A DNA stretch of 14,862 nt from Soonwooa sp. (GCF_030151385.1 NZ_JASLDS010000048.1:1-14862); one strand, 5' to 3'; shown: positions 6,967 through 14,247, counted from the stretch's first letter. A program made the numbers and translations. The notes: a model not told the origin generated them from the letters alone.

Positions 6967-8055
6967 ATGCCTGCTGAACCAAACAGAAAGATTATTCACG
7001 TTGACATGGACGCTTTTTATGCGTCTGTGGAGCAACTCGATAATCCTGATCTGAAAGGCAAACCCATTGCGGTAGGTGGTGGACATCGTGGTGTTGTCGC
7101 AGCAGCAAGTTACGAAGCCCGAAAATTTGGCGTACGATCAGCGATGCCAAGTAAAACTGCAAAAGAAAAATGCCCACATCTTATTTTTGTTCCGCCAAGA
7201 TTTCCGCGATACAAAGAGGTTTCCAAAAAGATTAGAAATATTTTTTACGAATACACGGATCTTGTCGAGCCTTTATCTTTGGACGAAGCTTATCTTGATG
7301 TCACCGAAAACAAAAAAGGCATCGAATCTGCCAATCAAATCGCTAAAGAAATCAGGCAACGCATTTTTGAAGAAACAGGATTGACGGCTTCCGCAGGGAT
7401 TTCGGTGAATAAATTTTTAGCAAAAGTAGCTTCTGACATTAACAAACCAAATGGTCAAAAAACCATACATCCGCAACATGTCGAAAAATTTTTGGAAGAG
7501 CTTCCCGTAGAAAAATTTTATGGTGTTGGAAAAGTGACCGCCAACAAAATGTACAGCCTTTCCATTTACAAAGGTGCTGACATCAAGAAAAAAACATTGG
7601 AAGAGCTGACCAGACTTTTCGGGAAATCGGGGCAATACTATTTCAATCTTGTCCGAGGTATCCACAATAGTGAAGTGAAGCCAAATCGAATCCAAAAAAG
7701 TGTTGCTGTAGAACGGACTTTTATCGATGATCTATCCGACGAGCAACAGATTGATGAAAAACTAAAAAGTCTAAGTGAGGAATTGCAAAACCGACTTTCC
7801 AGACACGAGATTCTGGGCAAGTCTTTAACTTTAAAAATAAAATACAAAGACTTTTCCCTGTACACGCGAAGTTTTACCAAAACCGAATATTACCAATCCA
7901 AGGAGGAATATTACCGAACTGCAAAAAACTTGTGGAAGCAACGACCTTTCGACCGAGCTGTGCGACTTTTGGGATTATCGTTGTCAAATCTTAACACCGA
8001 AGAAAAAAAGCAAGTCTCTATTCAATTGAAAATTCCGTTTGAGGATTTAGATTGA
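6967..8055 (+). CDS. dinB: DNA polymerase IV (Y-family, DinB)
   Basis: A 362-residue error-prone translesion polymerase. The N-terminal IIHVDMDAFYASVE gives the metal ligand Asp13 with Asp15 nearby, and Tyr18 at the ribose steric-gate position. SLDEAYLDVT (104-113) gives catalytic Asp106 and Glu107. SYEARKFGVRSAMPS is the finger-domain signature, GVGKVTANKM is the thumb helix-hairpin-helix, and the little-finger domain fills about 240-350. The extreme C-terminus QLKIPF (353-358) fits the QxxLxF beta-clamp binding pattern. Length is close to E. coli DinB (351). An in-frame TAA at 6961-6963 fixes 6967 as the first possible ATG. It is transcribed divergently from the exporter operon. No LexA-like operator was recognised. 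Confidence 0.96.
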   Translation: MPAEPNRKIIHVDMDAFYASVEQLDNPDLKGKPIAVGGGHRGVVAAASYEARKFGVRSAMPSKTAKEKCPHLIFVPPRFPRYKEVSKKIRNIFYEYTDLVEPLSLDEAYLDVTENKKGIESANQIAKEIRQRIFEETGLTASAGISVNKFLAKVASDINKPNGQKTIHPQHVEKFLEELPVEKFYGVGKVTANKMYSLSIYKGADIKKKTLEELTRLFGKSGQYYFNLVRGIHNSEVKPNRIQKSVAVERTFIDDLSDEQQIDEKLKSLSEELQNRLSRHEILGKSLTLKIKYKDFSLYTRSFTKTEYYQSKEEYYRTAKNLWKQRPFDRAVRLLGLSLSNLNTEEKKQVSIQLKIPFEDLD

Positions 8056-8082
8056 GAATTATTTTGATTATTGCAAATCCTC
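8041..8082. repeat. 8-base inverted repeat spanning two convergent gene ends
   Basis: GAGGATTT (8041-8048) and AAATCCTC (8075-8082) are perfect reverse complements around a 26-base centre that holds the dinB stop. Each arm encodes the Glu-Asp-Leu near the C-terminus of its own gene (PFEDLD in DinB, TYEDLQ in the minus-strand gene). It might act as a weak two-way terminator, but the loop is long and there is no good T-run. Confidence 0.35.
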
Positions 8083-8724
8083 GTAGGTCACTTCTTTGTT
8101 TACCAAAATATTGAGATAGTTGAGCACCGAAGAATTTGCTTGTCCACTTGTAATAATCTTTGTGGGAAACAAAATTCCGTCAAACATTTTATAATCGGAA
8201 AACTCCTGATTGCCTTGTGAAGTTTCGATTTTCGAAAGAAGTTTTGTCTCTTTGTCAAAATAAACTTTTGCTTCTGGCTTTTCTAAAACATAAAAATTCT
8301 GCTGACCTTTCTTCATTTCTATAACTTTATTAAAATCTTTGGCATCAAATTCAAAAGCAGCGATTAATTTTCTAGATTTTAATTTTTCAACAATTGACGG
8401 TGACAAAGCTTCACGATGATCACCTTGGCTAATGTATCCGAATTTTCCATCAAAAAACTGAACAACATCTTCATTACCCAACTTCTGTGTTTTCTTAAAA
8501 ATGTTAGGCGCAATCCAAGCTTCCGTTCCTAAAAACTTATTGCCATCAACAATCATTTCGGTTTTCATTTTTAGATATTTTACTTTTTCCAAATTTTCTA
8601 AACCTCCCAAAGCATTATAATAATTAGAAATAACTTCGCTAGAAGTCGGAAGTTTTTGACCAAAAAAACAACAACCGATTAACAGGAAAAAGAAAATTTT
8701 AAGTTTAGAAAAATAGGAAATCAT
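8068..8724 (-). CDS. Secreted LolA-like protein of unknown function
   Basis: A 218-residue protein with an N-terminal export signal (residues 1-23, ending FFGQ-K). A lipobox-like LIGC (15-18) raises the alternative that Cys18 is lipidated, but the hydrophobic run continues past it, so signal peptidase I cleavage after FGQ seems at least as likely. The mature part opens SSEVISNYYNALGGLENLEKVKYLKMKT and continues with alternating beta strands (DVVQFFDGKFGYI, QNFYVLEKPEAKVYFDKETKLLSKIE, ILFPTKI). That pattern resembles the LolA/LolB-type half-barrel found in many Bacteroidota envelope proteins. It converges on dinB and is divergent from the GreA-like gene, with 49 bases between starts. No specific function can be given. 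Confidence 0.75.
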   Translation of the reverse strand: MISYFSKLKIFFFLLIGCCFFGQKLPTSSEVISNYYNALGGLENLEKVKYLKMKTEMIVDGNKFLGTEAWIAPNIFKKTQKLGNEDVVQFFDGKFGYISQGDHREALSPSIVEKLKSRKLIAAFEFDAKDFNKVIEMKKGQQNFYVLEKPEAKVYFDKETKLLSKIETSQGNQEFSDYKMFDGILFPTKIITSGQANSSVLNYLNILVNKEVTYEDLQ

Positions 8725-8736
8725 AAGTGCTTTAAT

Positions 8737-8744
8737 TAGATTTG
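8737..8744 (+). promoter_or_regulatory. -7 promoter box for the GreA-like gene (TAGATTTG)
   Basis: Exact TAnnTTTG match on the plus strand, ending 29 bases before the ATG at 8774. Transcription would start near 8749. It faces a second box on the other strand at 8761-8768. Confidence 0.5.
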
Positions 8745-8760
8745 TTGGTCAATAATCTTT

Positions 8761-8768
8761 CAAATTTA
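8761..8768 (-). promoter_or_regulatory. -7 promoter box for the LolA-like gene (TAAATTTG)
   Basis: Exact TAnnTTTG match on the minus strand (CAAATTTA as written on the plus strand), 36 bases before the start at 8724. Transcription would begin near 8756 and run leftward, across the expected start of the opposing transcript. Confidence 0.5.
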
Positions 8769-8773
8769 TAAAA

Positions 8774-9220
8774 ATGCCCATTAATAAAGCGGAGCTTCAA
8801 AAACAATTGTTGGAAATTCTCACTCAAAAAATTGCAAAACTCGAGCAATTGATAGACGACACGCGTACTTCCAACAACGATACCAAAAGTAGTATGGGCG
8901 ACAAATATGAAACTGGAAGAGAAATGTTGCAACAACAAATTAACAACCTGCAAGTTCAACTTAATGAACTTCAGCAACAATTTAGCTTGGTCAAAAATCT
9001 AAATATCGCAGAAAAAAAAGTAGTTAGCCTTGGCAGTTATGTAGAAACTTCTTTATCAAAATTCTTTATCGCCGTTTCTCTTGGAGAAATAAAATTTGAA
9101 ACCGAAAAACTATACATTATTTCTGACAAAAGTCCGATTGCCATAGCGCTTCACAACCATAAAAAAGGCGATATCATCACCTTCAACAATCAAAAAATTG
9201 AGATCAAGGAAATCCACTAA
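8774..9220 (+). CDS. GreA/GreB-like transcript cleavage factor-type protein
   Basis: A 148-residue protein with the two-part Gre layout: an N-terminal antiparallel coiled coil (about 4-76, rich in Leu, Gln and Glu) and a small FKBP-like beta domain (about 82-147, VVSLGSYVETS through GDIITFNNQKIEIKEI). In Gre factors the coiled-coil tip carries two acids spaced D-x-x-E that bind the catalytic metal in the RNA polymerase secondary channel. Here Asp43 and Glu46 in GDKYETGREM keep that spacing at about the GreA position (Asp41/Glu44). It is a little shorter than GreA (about 158). It may be a true Gre factor or a secondary-channel regulator. The RNA polymerase link is family-level inference. Confidence 0.7.
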   Translation: MPINKAELQKQLLEILTQKIAKLEQLIDDTRTSNNDTKSSMGDKYETGREMLQQQINNLQVQLNELQQQFSLVKNLNIAEKKVVSLGSYVETSLSKFFIAVSLGEIKFETEKLYIISDKSPIAIALHNHKKGDIITFNNQKIEIKEIH

Positions 9221-9248
9221 ATCAAAAGGCAAATCGAGATTTCTTTCG

Positions 9249-9256
9249 TAGTTTTG
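9249..9256 (+). promoter_or_regulatory. -7 promoter box of the GH25 gene (TAGTTTTG)
   Basis: Exact TAnnTTTG match ending five bases before the ATG at 9262, implying a leader of about one base or none. It also overlaps an inverted pair, AGGCAAA at 9228-9234 with TTTGCCT at 9253-9259. Confidence 0.5.
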
Positions 9257-9261
9257 CCTCG

Positions 9262-10125
9262 ATGAAAAAAGCGATTCCTAATCAACGAAAATCCAGAAAA
9301 AAGCAACTTCAACGCCGCCAGTTGAAAAAGAAAATAATGTGGTGGACATTGGCTTTTGCGATATTTGGGCTTTTAGGAACTGGCTACTATCTAAAAGAGA
9401 AAATCCACTTTTACTATTCTACTTACTTTAACAAATTTCATCACAAAAAACTAAAAAACTCCAAGGAAGAAGAAGCGCGCATCAACCGAATAATTGGCGA
9501 TTATGCAACCCAAACTTTTGGTTTTGACATTTCGCATTATCAAAATAAAGAGGACATCAAGTGGGATAGTTTGAGCATTGGCAACAAAACTATTCCTTTA
9601 AAATTTGTGCTACTTCGCGCCACGATGGGTAATAAAAAATCGGACAACAATTTCGAACATTTTTGGGAACAAGCGAAAAAGCACGACTTACTTCGTGGCG
9701 CTTATCATTATTATCGTCCAGATGAAGATCCTATTTTGCAAGCCAACTCTTTTGTTTCGGTGGCAAAACTAGAATCTGGAGATTTGCCGCCAGTATTGGA
9801 CATCGAAAAAATGCCGCAAAAAAAATCCAAAGAGCAACTTATCAAAGATTTAAAATTATTTTTAAAAATCTTGGAAGATGCCTATGGTGCTAAGCCAATT
9901 ATCTACACCTATTATCATTACAAAAAAGATGTTCTCACCGACGAGTTCGATGATTACACACTTTGGTTAGCAAATTACAACGATATCCCAACACCGTCTC
10001 CCGATGACAATTGGAAATTTTGGCAATTCACAGAAAACGGAATTGCCTACGGCATCAATGTAAAAATTGACCTTAATATCTACAACGGAAGTTATTGGTC
10101 GCTACGACAGCTGACCTTGGATTAA
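9262..10125 (+). CDS. Membrane-anchored GH25 muramidase (lysozyme-like)
   Basis: A 287-residue protein with a strongly basic N-terminus (residues 1-24, mostly Lys/Arg/Gln), one membrane segment (about 25-44), a linker, then a glycoside hydrolase family 25 domain (86-280). GH25 motifs in order: GFDISHYQ (Asp89), FVLLRATMG, RGAYHYYRP, PPVLDIEKM (catalytic Asp180 and Glu182), PIIYTYY, LWLANYN, and WKFWQFTENGIAYG followed by KIDLNIYNG. GH25 enzymes cut the MurNAc-GlcNAc bond of peptidoglycan. The basic start and uncleaved membrane segment suggest an N-in anchor with the catalytic domain in the periplasm, so a cell-wall remodelling role is more likely than attack on other cells. The next Met (26) would lose the anchor's basic flank, so 9262 is kept as the start. 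Its 3' end overlaps the convergent kinase gene by 24 bases. Confidence 0.9.
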   Translation: MKKAIPNQRKSRKKQLQRRQLKKKIMWWTLAFAIFGLLGTGYYLKEKIHFYYSTYFNKFHHKKLKNSKEEEARINRIIGDYATQTFGFDISHYQNKEDIKWDSLSIGNKTIPLKFVLLRATMGNKKSDNNFEHFWEQAKKHDLLRGAYHYYRPDEDPILQANSFVSVAKLESGDLPPVLDIEKMPQKKSKEQLIKDLKLFLKILEDAYGAKPIIYTYYHYKKDVLTDEFDDYTLWLANYNDIPTPSPDDNWKFWQFTENGIAYGINVKIDLNIYNGSYWSLRQLTLD

Positions 10126-11001
10126 TTGCAATACTTCGTGCTTATCAATTTTTGAAGTTGGTCCTTTTTTAGTTGCAGCAACCGCACCAACAGCATTTGC
10201 ATAAGCCAATAATTCGCTGTAATCTTCTTCGGTTTCGCAATCTAAAATTTTAGAAAGCAAAGCCGCCAAAAAACTATCTCCGGAGCTAATCGTGTCCACA
10301 ACGTCCACCTCGAATCCTTGGTGCGTGTACAATTGCTCGCCCGTTAATAGAACCGCACCGTTTCTTCCACGCGTCACGCAAATCTGCGCAGTCTCGGTAT
10401 ATTCTGACAAGAATAAAATATTAAGTTCCAAAGACTCATTATCTGCGCCAAGATGCTTAGCAAGATAGCGAAGTTCGGCTTCATTTAACTTAATAAGGTC
10501 AGCTTGTTTCATAAGTTTCACAATCTCATCAAAATCGCAAAATGGCTTCCGAACATTGACATCGAAAACTTTATATTTCGCAATTTCTAATAAGTTATAC
10601 AAAGTTTTTCGCGAGACATCACTTCTCGCAGCCAAACTACCATATACAAAAATATCCGCTGCACCAACGGCGTCTTCAATTTCCGTACTAAGATCAATGT
10701 TGTCCCAAGCGGCTGGCGATTTAACATCATAAATAGCTTCACCATCTGCATCAAAATGCACAATGGCTTCACCAGTTGGGAAGTTTTGGTCAATCTTGAT
10801 GTAGACACCAGTAAGATTAAGATTTTGAATATTTTGTAAAAGTGCGCGACCATCGGCATCATTTCCGATTTTAGAAACGATTCGCGATGGTACACCAAAG
10901 CTAGATAATCTAGCAGCAACATGCAAAGGAGCCCCTCCAATTACTTTCCCAGTTGGGAAAATATCCCACAATACTTCTCCGAAACAGATGGCTTTTCTCA
11001 T
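10102..11001 (-). CDS. PfkB-family sugar kinase, fructokinase-like
   Basis: A 299-residue ribokinase-fold kinase. It opens CFGEVLWDIFPTG, then GGAPLHVAARLSSFG (sugar-binding region), DVNVRKP (148-153), LIKLNEAEL and the C-terminal signature DTISSGDSF (236-244) with catalytic base Asp242. These features fit cytoplasmic fructokinases, which phosphorylate fructose at C6, but other hexoses or nucleosides cannot be excluded. The usual GAGD anion-hole motif reads SSGD, and the usual Asn of GGAPxNVA reads His27. No sugar transporter or hydrolase is adjacent. A weak promoter match (TATCTTAG, one mismatch) lies at 11018-11025 on the minus strand. It converges on the GH25 gene with a 24-base overlap and no visible terminator between them. 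Confidence 0.85.
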   Translation of the reverse strand: MRKAICFGEVLWDIFPTGKVIGGAPLHVAARLSSFGVPSRIVSKIGNDADGRALLQNIQNLNLTGVYIKIDQNFPTGEAIVHFDADGEAIYDVKSPAAWDNIDLSTEIEDAVGAADIFVYGSLAARSDVSRKTLYNLLEIAKYKVFDVNVRKPFCDFDEIVKLMKQADLIKLNEAELRYLAKHLGADNESLELNILFLSEYTETAQICVTRGRNGAVLLTGEQLYTHQGFEVDVVDTISSGDSFLAALLSKILDCETEEDYSELLAYANAVGAVAATKKGPTSKIDKHEVLQLIQGQLS

Positions 11002-11141
11002 AGGTTTAATTTTATTCCTAAGATAGCATTTTTAAAATATGACTAGCAATTAATCTTTCATTTCTAACAATTTTTAACAAATTTTAAACATTTTCAAAAT
11101 TTAGCAATACAAATAATAATCACAACTCAAATTTCTTTGTC

Positions 11142-11154
11142 GGAAAGACTTTCC
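11142..11154. promoter_or_regulatory. 13-base inverted repeat upstream of the ABC-F gene
   Basis: GGAAAGACTTTCC has two perfect six-base arms around one central A. It lies about 28 bases before the -7 box of the ABC-F gene, in the 193-base divergent region shared with the sugar kinase gene, which otherwise shows only AT-rich sequence. The position suits a regulator binding site; no known regulator is assigned. Confidence 0.35.
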
Positions 11155-11182
11155 AAACCTGAATTAAAACAATTCTTATTCG

Positions 11183-11190
11183 TATTTTTG
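11183..11190 (+). promoter_or_regulatory. -7 promoter box of the ABC-F gene (TATTTTTG)
   Basis: Exact TAnnTTTG match ending four bases before the ATG at 11195. The expected transcription start would be at or beside the A of the start codon, so the mRNA may be leaderless. Confidence 0.5.
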
Positions 11191-11194
11191 ACCT

Positions 11195-13090
11195 ATGAAT
11201 TACGTGACGGCAGAACATCTTTCAAAATCTTATGGATTGAAAGTATTATTTGAAGACATTAGTTTTAACATCAACGAGGGCGAAAAAATTGCGATTGTTG
11301 CCAAAAACGGGAGCGGGAAATCGACACTTCTCAAAATATTAATGGGAAAAGAAATTGCCGACCAAGGTTCTGTACTGATTAACAAAGACATCCAAGTTGT
11401 ACTTTTTGACCAAGAAATTAGCTTTGACCCGAATCTTACGGTTGAAGAATTTATGATGACATTGGATTCGGCACCGATTGTTGCGCTTAAGAATTATCAT
11501 TTGTCTTTAACGTCTACCGATCACGATTTCATAGAAAAAGCACTTCTCGAAATGGAAGCGCACAAGGCTTGGGATTTGGAAAATGAGATGAAGCAAATTT
11601 TGTCGCAACTTCAGATTACCGATCTTTCTGTCCAAATGGGAAAACTTTCTGGTGGACAAGTTAAACGTGTTGCCCTTGCAAAATTGTTGACCGAAACAAG
11701 AGCCGAGCATCGCCACGTTCTTTTGATTATGGACGAACCGACCAACCACCTCGATGTCGAAATGGTAGAATGGTTAGAAAATTATCTTTCTAAACAAAAG
11801 ATTACGTTGCTGCTCGTAACGCACGACCGATATTTCTTGGATTCGGTTTGCGATACGATTTGGGAAATGGAAGATGCCCAATTGTATATTCATAAAGGTG
11901 GCTACGCGACTTATTTGGAAAACAAAATGATTCGCGAAGAAAACATGGATGCGACAATCGACAAAGCCAACAACCTTTACAGAAAGGAACTAGAATGGAT
12001 GCGTCGTCAACCAAAAGCGAGAACTACAAAATCAAAAAGCAGAATTGATGCGTTCTACGAAACCGAAAAAGTTGCTAAAACAGATACTAGAAAACAAAGT
12101 CTAGAATTGGATTTTGAAATGCAGCGCCTCGGAAAAAAGATTCTAGAACTAAAACATATTGATAAAGCATTTGGTGATAATATCCTTTTAAAAGATTTCA
12201 ATTATCAATTTCAAAGAAGTGAGAAAGTTGGAATTGTTGGTAAAAATGGAGCTGGAAAATCAACTTTACTTAATATCATTCAAAACCTCGAAAAGGCTGA
12301 TAGCGGGACAATAGAAACTGGTGAAACGATAAGTTTCGGTTACTTTTCCCAAAAGGGTTTAGCCTTTAAAGAAGACGAGCGCGTTATTGATTTCATCAAA
12401 GAAAAAGCCGAATATTATCCTTTAGCAAATGGAAGAAGTCTTTCTGCTTCTCAGTTTTTGAGATTGTTTTTATTTGATGACCAAACGCAGTATTCACCGA
12501 TTTCAAAATTATCTGGTGGCGAAAAACGTCGTTTGCATCTTATGTATGTTCTGTATCAAAATCCAAACTTCTTAATTTTTGATGAGCCTACCAATGATCT
12601 GGACTTGCCAACATTAACGGTTTTGGAAAACTTCTTGTTACAATTCCAAGGTTGTTTAATCATTGTTTCGCACGATCGTTATTTTATGGACAGAATTGTT
12701 GACCATGTTTTGGCATTCGAGGGACAAGGAAAAATAAAGAATTTTGTTGGCAACTTTACAGAATACCGTGATTGGAAAAAAACACAAGATTTTGAAACTA
12801 AAAAATTAGATGAAGCAAAATCTAAAGTCAATACAGAAAGTACTCCTGCTGCTTCACAACCAAAAGTTTCAAAAAAGAAATTATCCTTTAAAGAGCAACG
12901 CGAGTTAGAGCTTTTAGAAAACGAAATGCCAGAGCTAGAAAAAAAACGTGATCTAATTTTAGAAGCTTTAAACAACGAAACTGATTATGATAAAATCGCT
13001 GGGCTTTCAAAAGATTTAGAAGAAATTTCAGAAAACCTAGAAACCTCGGAAATGCGTTGGCTAGAGCTGCAAGAGATTTTAGAAGCTTAA
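11195..13090 (+). CDS. uup: ABC-F family ATPase, Uup type
   Basis: A 631-residue soluble protein with two ABC domains and no membrane segment, as in the ABC-F family, whose members act on ribosomes; Uup has also been tied to DNA transactions. Domain 1: KNGSGKST (37-44), LSGGQVKR (151-158), Walker B LLIMDEPTNHLD (Glu181), His210. Linker (about 241-320) with the basic WMRRQPKARTTKSKSRI. Domain 2: GKNGAGKST (349-357), LSGGEKRR (439-446), FLIFDEPTNDLD (Glu464), His493. The C-terminal part (about 563-630) is a charged coiled coil typical of Uup, and the total length matches E. coli Uup (635). The first Gly of Walker A in domain 1 is Ala36. An antibiotic-protection role is less likely given the Uup tail and housekeeping setting. 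Confidence 0.9.
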   Translation: MNYVTAEHLSKSYGLKVLFEDISFNINEGEKIAIVAKNGSGKSTLLKILMGKEIADQGSVLINKDIQVVLFDQEISFDPNLTVEEFMMTLDSAPIVALKNYHLSLTSTDHDFIEKALLEMEAHKAWDLENEMKQILSQLQITDLSVQMGKLSGGQVKRVALAKLLTETRAEHRHVLLIMDEPTNHLDVEMVEWLENYLSKQKITLLLVTHDRYFLDSVCDTIWEMEDAQLYIHKGGYATYLENKMIREENMDATIDKANNLYRKELEWMRRQPKARTTKSKSRIDAFYETEKVAKTDTRKQSLELDFEMQRLGKKILELKHIDKAFGDNILLKDFNYQFQRSEKVGIVGKNGAGKSTLLNIIQNLEKADSGTIETGETISFGYFSQKGLAFKEDERVIDFIKEKAEYYPLANGRSLSASQFLRLFLFDDQTQYSPISKLSGGEKRRLHLMYVLYQNPNFLIFDEPTNDLDLPTLTVLENFLLQFQGCLIIVSHDRYFMDRIVDHVLAFEGQGKIKNFVGNFTEYRDWKKTQDFETKKLDEAKSKVNTESTPAASQPKVSKKKLSFKEQRELELLENEMPELEKKRDLILEALNNETDYDKIAGLSKDLEEISENLETSEMRWLELQEILEA

Positions 13091-14169
13091 ATTTTCTTAT
13101 TCATCCGATCTAAAGGCGAAACCACATTCGAAATATTTTTATCCGTTACTTCGGTGTAGATTAAGGTCGTTTTAATACTGTTATGCCCAAGCAGTTTTTG
13201 GATTAACGAAATATCCGTACCATACTCCAAAAGATGCGTCGCATAGCTATGTCTCAAACTATGGATACCAACCTTTTTTGTGATCTTAGCTTTCGCCATC
13301 GCTTGTTTAAAAACCGCTTGGGCACTTCGCTTCGAATATTGCCCGCCACTCTCGCCCTCAAAAAGATAGTATTTAGGTCGAAAAGCTTTGTAATACTCCC
13401 GTAGTTCGCCAAGAATAGATTCGGGCAAATTAACATACCTATCCTTTTTGCCTTTACTGCGTTGGATAAAGACTTTTAACTTGACACCGTCCACATCCTC
13501 TACTTTAAGATTGATAATTTCACTAACCCGCAATCCCGTGCCATAACAAAGCTTCAGAATCAGCAAATGCTTAATATTAGAAGTAACGTCGAAGAGTTTT
13601 TGAATATCTTTTTCATTGAGTGCTTTCGGTAAAATAGAAGCTTTCTTAGGTCTCGGAATATCAACGAAAAATTTAGTTCTACCCAGTACTTTTTCAAAAT
13701 AAAATTTGATAGCATTCATCCGGCTATGGATTTGGTTTTCTGACAAAGTCAACTCCTTATGACAATATAGAAAATAACTTCGTATTTTCTCCTCTGTGAG
13801 ATTCTGAACAGGATAATCTCCAAGAACATTCAGAAGCTGCGAAAACTCACCACTATAAGTTCTAATCGTACTTTCTGTAAAAGATTTTAAGGTAAGCAAA
13901 TCCTGAAGCTTAAAGAGTTCTTCCCTATTCACCGGATCTATGGCATCCAAAAATTTCTTACCATGATACCTTGACTTAAAACCAAGTAAAAATCGCGCAA
14001 AATTGGAGTCTAGGATATAGTATAAACGAGATTCTTCGTCTAACAAAATCTCAAAATTATGTTTGATAAGACATGCGGGCATCATAAACATTTCCTCGCC
14101 CAACCAGATAACATTGGCTTTATTTAGAATCCCAAACTTTGGAAAATCAATAACAAATGCTGGCTCCAT
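13087..14169 (-). CDS. Tyrosine recombinase (XerC/D- or integrase-like) with long N-terminal region
   Basis: A 360-residue site-specific recombinase. The catalytic domain (about 180-350) keeps all key residues: Arg214 in YGTGLRVSE, Lys239 in QRSKGKKDR, His303 and Arg306 in HSLRHSYATH, His329 in LLGHNSIKTT, and nucleophile Tyr338 in LIYTEV. The SAM-like core-binding domain lies at about 95-165 (SFTESTIRTYSGEF onward). About 95 residues before it (aromatic-rich, for example EEMFMMPACLIKHNFEILL) are absent from XerC/XerD, which are about 300 residues, and could be an arm-site or accessory DNA-binding domain. The integron-integrase insert between the central and C-terminal catalytic patches is not seen. 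It shares four bases with the convergent uup gene. A repeat-rich non-coding tract and an rRNA operon lie upstream. The start at 14169 is the best available, with a purine-rich GAG just before it. Confidence 0.88.
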   Translation of the reverse strand: MEPAFVIDFPKFGILNKANVIWLGEEMFMMPACLIKHNFEILLDEESRLYYILDSNFARFLLGFKSRYHGKKFLDAIDPVNREELFKLQDLLTLKSFTESTIRTYSGEFSQLLNVLGDYPVQNLTEEKIRSYFLYCHKELTLSENQIHSRMNAIKFYFEKVLGRTKFFVDIPRPKKASILPKALNEKDIQKLFDVTSNIKHLLILKLCYGTGLRVSEIINLKVEDVDGVKLKVFIQRSKGKKDRYVNLPESILGELREYYKAFRPKYYLFEGESGGQYSKRSAQAVFKQAMAKAKITKKVGIHSLRHSYATHLLEYGTDISLIQKLLGHNSIKTTLIYTEVTDKNISNVVSPLDRMNKKI

Positions 14170-14247
14170 CTCTATTTAGCTAAAGAATAAAGTTAAGTAA
14201 AATTCAAGAATAAATTAGATAATCGAATTAGAATTTATTAGAAGCAC

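Noticed and set aside
8083..8724. Firm lipoprotein call for the LolA-like protein
   Set aside because: LIGC matches a lipobox pattern, but the hydrophobic run continues past the Cys to a typical FGQ-K cleavage site, so it is left open.
11195..13090. Antibiotic-resistance ABC-F protein
   Set aside because: The Uup-type C-terminal coiled coil, Uup-like length and housekeeping neighbours favour a general ABC-F factor.
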